From Bordetella parapertussis (lineage in GTDB: Bacteria; Pseudomonadota; Gammaproteobacteria; Burkholderiales; Burkholderiaceae_C): a DNA stretch of 26,816 bases. The position numbers and the translations under genes are program-made. How positions within the stretch are numbered: position 1 is the stretch's first letter; each line of letters begins with the position of its first letter. Shown here one piece after another: positions 1 to 8,272 of this stretch. Where the stretch lies: positions 1 to 26,816 of the forward strand of contig CAMDXA010000028.1 of assembly GCA_945878065.1 (NCBI GenBank), read 5' to 3'. The notes beneath the pieces are model-generated. The model saw only the letters and a list, made by a program, of their open reading frames with translations, made no database searches and was not told the DNA's origin.

Positions 1-1316
1 TCGCCGCGTCCACCGCCTTGGCCGCCAGCGGGTTTTTTCTCGCGAATGCGTTCCATCATGTCTTGGCGGGCGGCACGGGCCGCCGCGGCCATCACGTCGC
101 GGCTGGGCGGCTTGCCCAAACCACCCCACAGGGTTTGACGGCCCATGGCGATGGGCTCGGCGCGTTCGTCGGGCCCGGGGCCAAAGCCCTCGACTTTTTC
201 AACTTCAATGCTTTGTCTGGTGAATTTCTCAATTTCTTGCATGAAGCCTTCCTCGTCCAAAGACACCAAGCTGATCGCTTCGCCGCTGGCACCGGCGCGG
301 CCAGTGCGGCCAATGCGGTGCACATAGTCTTCGCTGATGTTGGGGATTTCGTAGTTCACCACGTGCGGCAATTCGTCAATGTCGATGCCACGCGCGGCGA
401 TGTCGGTGGCCACCAAGACGCGGATGTCGCCGGTCTTGAAGCCGGAGAGCGCCTGGGTGCGAGCAGTTTGGCTTTTGTTGCCGTGCAGCGCCATGGCTGT
501 GATGCCTTGTTTGTTCAAGAAATCGGCCACATGGTTGGCGCCAAATTTGGTGCGGCAAAACACCAGCACCTGGCTCCATTGTTTGGTTTCGATGATGTGC
601 GCCAACAGCGCTTTCTTTTGCTGGCGACCGACCGGGTGAACCACCTGCTTGATGAGTTGCACCGTGGTGTTTTCGGGCGTCACTTGGATGCTTTGCGGGC
701 TGTGCAGCAACTGTGCGGCCAGCTCGCGGATCTCGCTGCTGAAGGTGGCCGAGAACAGCAGGCTTTGCTTTTCTTTGGGCACCAAGGCCAGTACTTTTTT
801 CACGTCATGGATGAAGCCCATGTCGAGCATGCGGTCGGCTTCGTCTAGCACCAGCATTTGCACGGTGGACAAATCGAGAAAGCCTTGTTGTTGCAAGTCG
901 AGCAAGCGCCCGGGTGTGGCCACCAAGATGTCCACGCCTTTTTTCAGCTGGCTGATTTGCGGGTTCATGCCAACGCCGCCAAAGATGACCGCGGATTGGA
1001 GTTGCAGGTATTTGCCGTAATGGCGCACCGACTCTTCCACTTGGGCGGCCAATTCGCGGGTGGGTGTGAGCACCAAGGCGCGGATGCCAAACACGCCAAA
1101 GCGGTTGGTGGCACTGCGGCTCATGGTGAGCTTGTGCAACATGGGCAGGGTGAAGGCGGCGGTTTTGCCGGTGCCGGTTTGTGCGCCTGCCAATAAATCG
1201 TGGCCCGCTAAGACAGCTGGAATGGCTTGCTGTTGAATGGGGGTAGGGGTTTCGTAGCCTTGCTCGCGCACAGCTTTCAAGATGGCCGGAGCCAAGTTCA
1301 GTTCGTCAAAGTTCAT
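1..1316 (-). CDS. rhlE: DEAD-box ATP-dependent RNA helicase, RhlE type (C-terminus beyond window)
   Basis: Reading the minus strand from the ATG at 1316 gives an open frame that runs off the left edge (about 438 codons visible). The N-terminus [16 protein letters not shown] leads into a Q motif ([11 protein letters not shown]), Walker A (AQTGTGKT), [14 protein letters not shown] and the motif VI region [10 protein letters not shown], so both RecA-like domains are present. The last visible residues turn arginine/glycine-rich (GGQGGGRG), like the basic tails of RhlE proteins. The family unwinds short RNA duplexes in ribosome assembly and RNA turnover. The order of motifs and the RhlE-like start are seen in the sequence; choosing RhlE over other DEAD-box subfamilies is inference. 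The stop codon lies outside the window. Confidence 0.93.
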   Translation of the reverse strand, partial: MNFDELNLAPAILKAVREQGYETPTPIQQQAIPAVLAGHDLLAGAQTGTGKTAAFTLPMLHKLTMSRSATNRFGVFGIRALVLTPTRELAAQVEESVRHYGKYLQLQSAVIFGGVGMNPQISQLKKGVDILVATPGRLLDLQQQGFLDLSTVQMLVLDEADRMLDMGFIHDVKKVLALVPKEKQSLLFSATFSSEIRELAAQLLHSPQSIQVTPENTTVQLIKQVVHPVGRQQKKALLAHIIETKQWSQVLVFCRTKFGANHVADFLNKQGITAMALHGNKSQTARTQALSGFKTGDIRVLVATDIAARGIDIDELPHVVNYEIPNISEDYVHRIGRTGRAGASGEAISLVSLDEEGFMQEIEKFTRQSIEVEKVEGFGPGPDERAEPIAMGRQTLWGGLGKPPSRDVMAAAARAARQDMMERIREKKPAGGQGGGRG

Positions 1317-1640
1317 AGTGGAGCGTGCTTTTGAGCGACGCTTGGTGTTCGGCCCGTTCTGCCCAAAAAGGGGCAGCCAGTGAAAGACCGAGGAAACACA
1401 GGTGGGCAGGTAATGGACAAACAGCTTGTTTGAATCCGGCCCCAGCAGAAGCGCTGATGTTGTGGCAACTGGTGGCAACAACTGAGCGCATTCTCGCATG
1501 GTTTAAGCCCAAGCCTTGAGCTGCTTGCGTTTCCCTTTTTTAAAGGGTGATTCAAGATCAAACCATGGGGTGGGTGCTGGTTTGAAAAAACAGTTGGATT
1601 TTTTGAAAGATCTGGCGTAAAGTAAGGAATCCTTGATCCA
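1317..1640. other. Intergenic region between the helicase and the AbrB/PIN module
   Basis: No convincing gene. It separates the leftward helicase from the rightward toxin-antitoxin pair and should hold both promoters. A short dyad CCCTTT-TTT-AAAGGG lies at about 1533-1547. A weak sigma70-like pair, TTGGAT (1594-1599) and TAAAGT (1618-1623) with an 18-nt spacer, could drive the antitoxin gene. The small open frames here overlap one another on both strands and have no family signature. Confidence 0.4.
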
Positions 1641-1652
1641 TTGAAATCAGCC

Positions 1653-1895
1653 ATGCTCGCCAAAATCACCTCCAAAAACCAACTCACCTTGCCCAAAAGC
1701 CTTGTTCAAGCCGTGGGAGCGACCGACTACTTTGATGTCGAAGCGCGGGGCGGCCAACTCATCCTCACCCCCGTGCGGATTCAGCGTGGCGACGCAGTGC
1801 GGGCCAAACTCGAAGCCTTGGACATCACAGAAGCAGATGTCGCTGCTGCTGTCGCCTGGAGCCGCAGCTCCACAAGGCCTTCTGGCAAAACATGA
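1653..1895 (+). CDS. AbrB/MazE-type antitoxin of a PIN-toxin module
   Basis: An 80-residue protein beginning MLAKITSKNQLTLPKSLV, the swapped-hairpin AbrB/SpoVT DNA-binding fold, followed by a short acidic/alanine-rich tail typical of antitoxins that wrap a toxin. A TTG at 1641 would add four residues and is better spaced from AAGGA at 1624-1628; I chose the ATG because the AbrB core starts immediately there, but the start is not settled. The stop overlaps the next start as ATGA, so the two genes are translationally coupled. By family it should neutralise the downstream PIN RNase and repress its own promoter. Confidence 0.82.
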   Translation: MLAKITSKNQLTLPKSLVQAVGATDYFDVEARGGQLILTPVRIQRGDAVRAKLEALDITEADVAAAVAWSRSSTRPSGKT

Positions 1896-2341
1896 GTGGA
1901 GCCTTGCGCGTGGTGCTCGACACCAATGTGGTGCTGTCGGCGCTGGTGTTTCGCGGTCGATCGGCAGGACGAGTGCGACAGGCTTGGCAGCACGGTGACT
2001 TGGTCCCTTTGGCCAGCACAGAAACGGTGAACGAACTGCTGAGGGTTTTGGCCTATCCCAAGTTTGGCTTGACTCAAAGTGAGCAAGTCGAGTTGCTGGC
2101 CGACTACCTGCCCTGTGCCGAGATTGTGCGCATACCGCACCCGCCGCCGCCGGTTCCTGCATGCCGTGATCCGCAAGACCAGCCCTTCATGCAATTGGCA
2201 GCAGCCGGACAAGCGCAGGCCTTGGTGTCTGGCGACCAAGATTTGTTGGCCATCGCCGTCGAGTTCGAACGTGCCACCGGTTGCCCCATGTGGTCCTTAG
2301 AAGATTTTTTGAGCAACGCCTTATTCGCTATTCGCAAATAG
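1892..2341 (+). CDS. PIN-domain toxin (putative RNase) of a type II toxin-antitoxin pair
   Basis: A 149-residue PIN domain protein. The first acidic residue is in VVLDTNVVLSALV near the N-terminus; later acidic positions lie in CRDPQDQPF and in VSGDQDLLAI, matching the Mg2+-binding quartet of PIN nucleases. It belongs to the group usually annotated as PIN-family putative toxin component (COG1569-like). It starts inside the last codons of the AbrB gene (ATGA overlap), the normal antitoxin-first order. PIN toxins cleave RNA; the target cannot be inferred here. No frameshift or missing acidic residue is seen, so the module looks intact. Confidence 0.85.
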   Translation: MSGALRVVLDTNVVLSALVFRGRSAGRVRQAWQHGDLVPLASTETVNELLRVLAYPKFGLTQSEQVELLADYLPCAEIVRIPHPPPPVPACRDPQDQPFMQLAAAGQAQALVSGDQDLLAIAVEFERATGCPMWSLEDFLSNALFAIRK

Positions 2342-2357
2342 CGCTTGATGAAGCAGA

Positions 2358-2393
2358 GATAATCAGTTGTTACCCCCGCCACGCTGTGTGGCG
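2358..2393 (+). promoter_or_regulatory. Candidate ettA promoter element and 5' leader hairpin
   Basis: GATAAT at 2358-2363 is a good -10 hexamer; no matching -35 is obvious. About 15 nt further on, CGCCAC (2377-2382) and GTGGCG (2388-2393) form a 6-bp stem with a 5-nt loop, ending 20 nt before the ettA start. The hairpin would lie in the 5' untranslated leader. Its function is unknown. Confidence 0.35.
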
Positions 2394-2413
2394 CACGTCC
2401 AGAGAGTCACTCC

Positions 2414-4075
2414 ATGTCCCAATACGTTTTCTCCATGAACCGGGTCGGCAAAATCGTGCCGCCCAAACGCCAAATCCTGAAAGACATTTCCCTCAGCTTT
2501 TTTCCCGGTGCCAAGATCGGCGTGCTGGGCACCAACGGTTCGGGCAAGTCCACGCTGCTGAAAATCATGGCGGGCATCGACAAGGAAATCGAAGGCGAAG
2601 CGATCCCCATGGCCGGTTTGAAGATCGGGTATTTGCCGCAAGAGCCGCACCTCGACCCCAACGAAACCGTGCGTCAGTCGGTGGAAAACGGCATGGGCGA
2701 GGTCAAAGCCGCGCAAACCCGTTTGGAAGAGGTGTATGCCGCTTACGCCGAAGAAGATGCCGACTTTGACGCCTTGGCCGCCGAGCAAGCCAAGCTCGAA
2801 GCCATCATCGCCACCGCCGGTGACGCCTCCGAACACCAACTTGAAATCGCGGCTGACGCGCTGCGCCTGCCGCCCTGGGACGCCGTCATTGGCAAGCTCT
2901 CGGGTGGTGAAAAACGCCGTGTGGCTTTGTGCCGTTTGTTGTTGTCGCGCCCCGACATGTTGTTGCTCGATGAACCGACCAACCACTTGGACGCCGAATC
3001 GGTCGATTGGCTCGAGCAATTTTTGTCCCGCTTCTCGGGCACCGTGGTGGCCATCACCCACGATCGCTACTTCCTGGACAACGCCGCCGAATGGATTTTG
3101 GAACTCGACCGTGGCCACGGCATTCCGTACAAAGGCAATTACTCCTCTTGGCTCGAGCAAAAAGAAGCCCGCCTCGAGCAAGAACAGCGCACCGAAGACG
3201 CCCGCAGCAAGGCCATGAAGAAAGAGCTGGAGTGGTCGCGTCAAAACCCCAAAGGCCGTCAAGCGAAAAGCAAGGCGCGTTTGGCCCGCTTTGAAGAGCT
3301 GTCCGATTACGAATACCAAAAGCGCAACGAAACGCAAGAAATTTTCATCCCCGTGGCCGAGCGTTTGGGCAACGAGGTGTTCGAATTCAAAGGCGTCAGC
3401 AAATCCTTTGGCGACCGCGTGCTGATTGACAACCTGAGCTTCCAAGTGCCAGCGGGTGCCATCGTCGGCATCATTGGCCCCAACGGCGCGGGCAAGTCCA
3501 CGCTGTTCAAACTCATTGCGGGCAAAGAAAAACCTGACAGTGGCGAAGTGAAGATTGGCCAAACCGTGAAAATGGCCTTTGTCGATCAAAACCGCGACGA
3601 TTTGGCGAACGAAAAAACCGTCTGGGAAGACGTGTCGGGTGGTTTGGACATCCTCACTGTGGGCAAGTTTCAAATGCCCAGCCGCGCCTACTGCGGCCGC
3701 TTCAACTTCAACGGTGGCGACCAGCAGAAAAAGGTTGGCACGCTCTCCGGTGGTGAACGCGGTCGTTTGCACCTGGCCAAAACCCTCATCGAAGGTGGCA
3801 ACGTGTTGCTCCTTGACGAACCCTCGAACGATTTGGACGTGGAAACCTTGCGGGCCTTGGAAGACGCTTTGCTGGAGTTTGCGGGCTCGGTGATGGTCAT
3901 CAGCCATGACCGCTGGTTCCTGGACCGCATCGCCACCCACATCCTGGCTTGCGAAGGCGATTCGCAATGGACGTTCTTTGACGGCAACTACCAAGAGTAC
4001 GAAGCCGACAAGAAAAAACGTTTGGGCGAGGAGGGTGCCAAGCCCAAACGCATGCGTTACAAGGCGCTTAAGTAA
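2414..4075 (+). CDS. ettA: Energy-dependent translational throttle protein EttA (ABC-F ATPase)
   Basis: A 553-residue soluble protein with two ABC ATPase cassettes and no membrane segments. Cassette 1 has Walker A TNGSGKSTLLK, signature LSGGEKRRVALCRLLL and Walker B LLLDEPTNHLD. Cassette 2 has PNGAGKSTLFKLI, LSGGERGRLHLAK and LLLDEPSNDLD. Between them lies the charged ABC-F linker (EEQ-rich, ending before YEYQKRNETQEIFIP). Length and end-to-end similarity fit EttA, which binds the ribosomal E site and gates entry into elongation according to the ATP/ADP ratio. The gene stands alone; its start lies 72 nt after the PIN gene. Confidence 0.96.
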   Translation: MSQYVFSMNRVGKIVPPKRQILKDISLSFFPGAKIGVLGTNGSGKSTLLKIMAGIDKEIEGEAIPMAGLKIGYLPQEPHLDPNETVRQSVENGMGEVKAAQTRLEEVYAAYAEEDADFDALAAEQAKLEAIIATAGDASEHQLEIAADALRLPPWDAVIGKLSGGEKRRVALCRLLLSRPDMLLLDEPTNHLDAESVDWLEQFLSRFSGTVVAITHDRYFLDNAAEWILELDRGHGIPYKGNYSSWLEQKEARLEQEQRTEDARSKAMKKELEWSRQNPKGRQAKSKARLARFEELSDYEYQKRNETQEIFIPVAERLGNEVFEFKGVSKSFGDRVLIDNLSFQVPAGAIVGIIGPNGAGKSTLFKLIAGKEKPDSGEVKIGQTVKMAFVDQNRDDLANEKTVWEDVSGGLDILTVGKFQMPSRAYCGRFNFNGGDQQKKVGTLSGGERGRLHLAKTLIEGGNVLLLDEPSNDLDVETLRALEDALLEFAGSVMVISHDRWFLDRIATHILACEGDSQWTFFDGNYQEYEADKKKRLGEEGAKPKRMRYKALK

Positions 4076-4119
4076 TTTCGCAACACTTTTCGGGGTTTGA
4101 GTGAAGGAAATCAAGAAAT

Positions 4120-4149
4120 ATTTTATTAATCCTTAAAAATTAATAAAAT
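4120..4149. promoter_or_regulatory. Perfect A/T-only inverted repeat upstream of the HTH-receiver regulator
   Basis: ATTTTATTAAT (4120-4130) and ATTAATAAAAT (4139-4149) are exact reverse complements separated by 8 nt. The dyad lies in an unusually AT-rich gap between ettA and the regulator gene, about 87 nt before the regulator ATG. It has no GC stem followed by T residues, so a terminator is less likely than a protein-binding site. Autoregulation by the adjacent HTH protein is inference. Confidence 0.5.
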
Positions 4150-4188
4150 GAAGGCGTTATCGATTTAATTACAATTAAAATACGCTTT

Positions 4189-4217
4189 TTGACAAATAAC
4201 ATCTTTCTTGGTTAACC
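4189..4217 (+). promoter_or_regulatory. Candidate sigma70 promoter for the HTH-receiver regulator
   Basis: A perfect -35 hexamer TTGACA lies at 4189-4194. With a 17-nt spacer the -10 would be TTAACC at 4212-4217, a weak match. Transcription would start about 12 nt before the ATG at 4237, leaving room for GGAG at 4228-4231. The AT-only palindrome at 4120-4149 lies directly upstream. Confidence 0.35.
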
Positions 4218-4236
4218 CAAGCTCAGCGGAGCCTCC

Positions 4237-4875
4237 ATGAGCCACAAAGCGATTCCTGATTCAACCGACGAATACTGCGGAACCAGTTATGCCGCCAAAT
4301 TACTCAATTTGTCGGTAGGTTCCATCCAATCTCTGGTGGAAAAAAACGAGTTAATAGCGTGGAAGACCCAAGGCGGTCACCGGCGCATTTCTTTGCAATC
4401 CATTTACCAATACCAAAGCCGGGCCAATTTATTGCCCAAATTACCTGCGCAGTCCGGCAAATACCTCAAAGTCATGGTGGTCGAAGACGACGCCAACACC
4501 CGCGCCATGTACCAAGCGTACTTTGACAGTTGGGACTTGCCCATAGACTCGGTGATGCAGGTCTCTGCTATCGAGGCCTTGCTGGATATCCCGGTGGTCA
4601 AGCCCCAGGTACTGATGACAGATTTGCGCATGCCCGGTATTGACGGCGTCGCAATGTTGCGTCAACTCAGCGTGCATCCGCAGTTCACCAAAATGTCTGT
4701 CATCGTCATCACCGGCTTGAGCAACGATGAAATTGCCGCCTACGGCGAATTGCCGACCGGCACGCATGTCTTGCACAAACCTGTGGACATGGGCTGGCTC
4801 AAAGGCTATTTCCAAGCGTTGATGAGTTTGCGCATCTTGCCCAAACGTCCAGCGGCAGCCGTCGAAGCTGAATAA
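4237..4875 (+). CDS. Regulator with N-terminal excisionase/MerR-like HTH and C-terminal receiver domain
   Basis: A 212-residue protein. Residues about 12-60 (YCGTSYAAKLLNLSVGSIQ, then WKTQGGHRRISLQSIYQY) form a MerR/excisionase-type winged HTH. Residues about 75-200 form a response-regulator receiver: VMVVEDDANTRAMYQ holds the acidic pocket, MTDLRMPGIDG holds the phospho-acceptor Asp, VIVITG the conserved Thr and VLHKPVD the conserved Lys. Classical response regulators have the receiver first; here the order is reversed. No histidine kinase is adjacent, so the partner is unknown. A role in signal-dependent transcription is inference from the domains. Confidence 0.88.
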   Translation: MSHKAIPDSTDEYCGTSYAAKLLNLSVGSIQSLVEKNELIAWKTQGGHRRISLQSIYQYQSRANLLPKLPAQSGKYLKVMVVEDDANTRAMYQAYFDSWDLPIDSVMQVSAIEALLDIPVVKPQVLMTDLRMPGIDGVAMLRQLSVHPQFTKMSVIVITGLSNDEIAAYGELPTGTHVLHKPVDMGWLKGYFQALMSLRILPKRPAAAVEAE

Positions 4876-4943
4876 ACCCTTTGACGGCTACTCAGTAACT
4901 TTACTCTTGCGGTCTGGGTTCTCAGAGGCTAGCCTTGGCCCCT

Positions 4944-6641
4944 ATGAAATCTCACCATGCCTTTTGGCCGCTTCGCGTTCCCCACCAATTCACGCCCGCA
5001 CAAACCACGTTGTGGGACAACCTGTCAATCAGTGCCAGCCGCTTCCCCCACAAAACCGCCTTGGATTTTTTGGGCAGTCAAACCAGTTACCGCGAGCTGG
5101 CGCAACAGGCCGAACAGATCGCCGCATGGCTGGCCCAAGCTGGCGTCAAGCAAGGTGACAGGGTCTTGCTCTACATGCAAAACTGTCCGCAGTGGGTGGC
5201 AGCGCACTTTGGCATATTGCGTGCCAATGCCGTGGTGGTGCCTGTCAATCCCATGAACCGCGCCAAAGAGCTGGAGCACTATATTCAAGATGCGCAAGCG
5301 CGGGTGGCCATCACCACGTCTGATCTGGCTGCGCACATGGCCGCTGCCAGCGATGCATTGCCCTCAGGCACCAGGCTGGCCCATTTGCTGGTCAGCGATT
5401 ACACCGATGCCTTTGACCCATCCGCTCAAGCCTCTGAACAATGGCCGCAGGCTTGGCAAGAATGGTTGTTGGCCAAACACCCGGCAGTGCAAATTTCTGG
5501 CGGGCAGGTGCACGCATGGTCTGGCGCTTTGCACCACAACCATGTGCCGCCCGAGTACGTGATGCAAGCTGACGATTTGGCGGTCTTGCCCTACACCAGC
5601 GGCACCACGGGGTTACCCAAAGGCTGCATGCACCCGCACCGCAGCATCATGCACAACGCCATGGCATCAGCCATCTGGCATAACGCCACCCAAGAAAATA
5701 TCGCCTTGTGCGTGGTGCCTATGTTTCATATCACCGGCATGGTGGCGGTGATGCATACCTCGGTGTATGTCGGTGCCACCATCGTGCTGATGCCGCGCTG
5801 GGACCGCGACTATGCAGGGCGTCTGATATCAAAACGCCGCATCACGCACTGGACCAATATTCCCACCATGGTGATCGATTTGCTGGGCAGCCCCACGTTT
5901 GACCAATACGATCTGACGTCGTTGACAGCGATTGGCGGCGGCGGTGCGGCCATGCCGCAAGCGGTGGCGCAGCGGCTGTTTGAGTTGTACGGACTGCGGT
6001 ATGTTGAAGGCTATGGCCTGACCGAAACCGCTGCGCCTTCGCACAGCAACCCGCCCGACAGACCCAAGCAGCAGTGTTTGGGCATTCCATTTATTGGTGT
6101 GGATGCTCGGGTGGTTCACCCCGACAGCTTGCAGGAAGTGGCCACGGGTGAACAAGGTGAAATCATCATGCGTGGCCCGCAAGTGTTTGACGGCTATTGG
6201 CAAAGGCCGGATGCCACCGAAGCCGCGTTCATGCAGTTTGAAGGGCAACGCTATTTCCGCTCGGGCGACCTCGGCCATGTGGACGAGGAGGGCTATTTCT
6301 TCATCACCGACCGGCTCAAGCGCATGATCAACGCATCGGGCTTCAAAGTCTGGCCCGCCGAAGTCGAGGCCTTGATGTTTCGCCATCCCGCCATCCAAGA
6401 AGCATGTGTGGTGGCAGCGCATGACAGCTATCGCGGAGAAACCGTCAAAGCATTTGTGGTGCTGCGGCAAAGCCACCCGACACAGGTCAGCGCAGAAGAC
6501 ATATTGGCTTGGTGCCGCGACAACATGGCGGTTTACAAAGCCCCTCGCTTATTGCAATTCATGGATGCCTTGCCCAAAAGCGGCAGCGGCAAAGTCATGT
6601 GGCGCAGTTTGCAAGAGGCCGAATTGGCCAAAACCCGCTGA
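4944..6641 (+). CDS. AMP-binding fatty acid--CoA ligase
   Basis: A 565-residue adenylate-forming enzyme. Motifs in order: the nucleotide-binding loop YTSGTTGLPKGCMH, the core GYGLTETAAPS, YFRSGDLGHVDEEGYFF followed by ITDRLKRMINASGFKVWPAEVE, and the C-terminal catalytic lysine in PKSGSGKVMWRSL. The family activates a carboxylic acid with ATP to acyl-AMP, then to acyl-CoA. Overall form resembles medium/long-chain fatty acyl-CoA synthetases, but the substrate cannot be read from the sequence. I chose the ATG at 4944 over the in-frame TTG at 4935. It stands alone and converges with the BLUF gene, 13 nt apart. Confidence 0.9.
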   Translation: MKSHHAFWPLRVPHQFTPAQTTLWDNLSISASRFPHKTALDFLGSQTSYRELAQQAEQIAAWLAQAGVKQGDRVLLYMQNCPQWVAAHFGILRANAVVVPVNPMNRAKELEHYIQDAQARVAITTSDLAAHMAAASDALPSGTRLAHLLVSDYTDAFDPSAQASEQWPQAWQEWLLAKHPAVQISGGQVHAWSGALHHNHVPPEYVMQADDLAVLPYTSGTTGLPKGCMHPHRSIMHNAMASAIWHNATQENIALCVVPMFHITGMVAVMHTSVYVGATIVLMPRWDRDYAGRLISKRRITHWTNIPTMVIDLLGSPTFDQYDLTSLTAIGGGGAAMPQAVAQRLFELYGLRYVEGYGLTETAAPSHSNPPDRPKQQCLGIPFIGVDARVVHPDSLQEVATGEQGEIIMRGPQVFDGYWQRPDATEAAFMQFEGQRYFRSGDLGHVDEEGYFFITDRLKRMINASGFKVWPAEVEALMFRHPAIQEACVVAAHDSYRGETVKAFVVLRQSHPTQVSAEDILAWCRDNMAVYKAPRLLQFMDALPKSGSGKVMWRSLQEAELAKTR

Positions 6642-6654
6642 ATCTTGTGGCGGG

Positions 6655-7068
6655 TCAGGTGTGAATGGGTTTGCCGCTGGCCACCCATTCATCAATTTGT
6701 TGGGACAGCAATTCGCTGCTGGCAGAGTAAGGGTCAAACTCAGGGTGCTGCATCATCACCATCGGGTCGCTGTCGGATAAATCAATCAATGCCATCGACC
6801 AGTGGCTGAATTTTCTTTGGCTGATTTCTTGCAGACTGACCATCTCCACATCTTTGTGGCGCGAGTCACGCAGTATGCGGCCATAGAGTTGGTTGATCAC
6901 CGAACGTTCACCTTCGAACATTTGCAGGAAAAACCCTTTGCCTTGGCACAGCACGCCGGTGATTTGGTTGACTTTGTTAAACACCAAAGCGGTTTTCAAA
7001 ATAGAGCCGGTGATGGTGCTGGTTTGCGGTCCGGCACTGCGACTGATGTAAAAAGCACGAACCAGCAT
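6655..7068 (-). CDS. BLUF-domain blue-light sensor protein
   Basis: A 137-residue protein that is nearly all BLUF domain. It shows the flavin-contacting Tyr near the N-terminus (LVRAFYISRSA), the Asn in FNKVNQITGVL, the key Gln in GFFLQMFEGE, the family signature LYGRILRDSRHKDVEMVSLQ, and RKFSHWSMALIDL, where the Trp and Met near the flavin lie. The start at 7068 is supported by AGGAG seven nt upstream; the frame extends to a TTG at 7086 but that lacks such a site. The family binds FAD and senses blue light, acting on partners by protein contact. No output domain is fused and no EAL/GGDEF partner is adjacent, so the target is unknown. Confidence 0.93.
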   Translation of the reverse strand: MLVRAFYISRSAGPQTSTITGSILKTALVFNKVNQITGVLCQGKGFFLQMFEGERSVINQLYGRILRDSRHKDVEMVSLQEISQRKFSHWSMALIDLSDSDPMVMMQHPEFDPYSASSELLSQQIDEWVASGKPIHT

Positions 7069-7212
7069 GGATATCTCCTGTGACAAACCAACGCGAACGC
7101 GAAGCTTTTATTGCCACAACACATATTAATCTGCTTTGATGACCTTGCAAGGGATGGAAATCCCCATGCCAAAGCGGCCAGAACGGCAAATGGGCCTGCG
7201 TATGATGAACCC

Positions 7213-8250
7213 ATGCTCAAACTCTCTGTGCTCGACCAGTCAGTGGTTTCCTATGGTCAACCTCAGGATGCTGCAATTCGCCATACGTTAAATTTGGCGC
7301 AACGCTGTGAGGCATGGGGGCACGACCGTTTTTGGGTCAGTGAACACCACAACTTGCCCAGCATTGCGGGCACCGCGCCCGAGGTGTTATTGGCGGCGAT
7401 TGCCGCCCGCACCACGCGCATACGCTTGGGAAGCGCCGGTGTCATGCTGCCGCATTACGCGCCGTTCAAAGTGGCCGAACAATTTCGCGTGCTGGACGCG
7501 CTGGCCCCCGGGCGCATAGACCTGGGTCTTGGCCGCGCACCTGGCAGCGACGGTCGCACATCGCAACTGCTTAACCCCGACCGTTATGCGTCCGAGCGAT
7601 TTCCGCAACAGGTGATGGAATTGCAGGCTTGGGTGACGGGACAAGATTTCCCGGCTGGCCATCCGGGTCACGGCGTGATCGCGCAACCGACAGGCGAGAC
7701 ATCGCCGTCCTTGTGGATATTGGGCAGCTCTAACTACGGCGCGCAGCTCGCCGCACATTTGGGTTTGCCGTATGCATTCGCGTATTTTTTCAGTGATGGG
7801 GTCGGCTGCGAACAGGCGCTGGACATGTACCGCAGCCATTTCAAACCCAGCCCTTATTTGGACAAACCGCAGGCCACGATTTGCGTCTCCGCGCTGGCGG
7901 CTGATACCGAAGAACAAGCTTGGTTCCAATTTCAAAGCCGCGCACGCTGGCGCCTGGAACGCAACCGGGGCAGGGTGACCGCATTGCTGCCGCCTGAGAT
8001 GGCGACCGCAGATTTGAGCCCGCAAGACGCGTTCGCCATTGAAGCCATGCGCGACGATGCCTTGGTAGGCACGGCCGCACAAGCCGCCGACAAAATGCGT
8101 GCGCTCTCTGCCAGCTTGGATCTCGATGAACTGGTGGTCTGCACCTGGGTGCATGACCCGGTCGTACAACTGCGTTCATTCGAGTTGCTGTCGCAAGTTT
8201 TTTCTTTGAAGACAAGGGCGTTTGAACAGCCTGAAGTCGCATTGGTCTGA
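7213..8250 (+). CDS. LLM-class flavin-dependent oxidoreductase (luciferase-like monooxygenase)
   Basis: A 345-residue TIM-barrel monooxygenase. Diagnostic stretches are KLSVLDQSVVSYGQ, WGHDRFWVSEHHNLPSIAG, GSAGVMLPHYAPFKVAEQF and LGLGRAPGSDGRT, as in the MsnO8/alkanal-monooxygenase-like subgroup. Such enzymes use reduced FMN and O2 (or sometimes F420). The ATG at 7213 starts the conserved core; longer versions of the frame add an unrelated N-terminus. The stop lies 22 nt before the methionine synthase ATG, so the two are probably co-transcribed. The substrate is unknown; whether it serves the methionine synthase is discussed as a finding. Confidence 0.9.
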   Translation: MLKLSVLDQSVVSYGQPQDAAIRHTLNLAQRCEAWGHDRFWVSEHHNLPSIAGTAPEVLLAAIAARTTRIRLGSAGVMLPHYAPFKVAEQFRVLDALAPGRIDLGLGRAPGSDGRTSQLLNPDRYASERFPQQVMELQAWVTGQDFPAGHPGHGVIAQPTGETSPSLWILGSSNYGAQLAAHLGLPYAFAYFFSDGVGCEQALDMYRSHFKPSPYLDKPQATICVSALAADTEEQAWFQFQSRARWRLERNRGRVTALLPPEMATADLSPQDAFAIEAMRDDALVGTAAQAADKMRALSASLDLDELVVCTWVHDPVVQLRSFELLSQVFSLKTRAFEQPEVALV

Positions 8251-8272
8251 TATTTTCAACGGAGACTTTTCC

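Noticed and set aside
18..848. Long open frame on the plus strand (276 codons)
   Set aside because: It is the complement of the DEAD-box helicase, whose motifs are all on the minus strand; the plus-strand translation has no family signature.
2363..4114. 583-codon open frame on the minus strand
   Set aside because: It mirrors ettA across its full length. EttA carries two complete ABC cassettes in the plus frame, while the minus frame is low-complexity and matches nothing.
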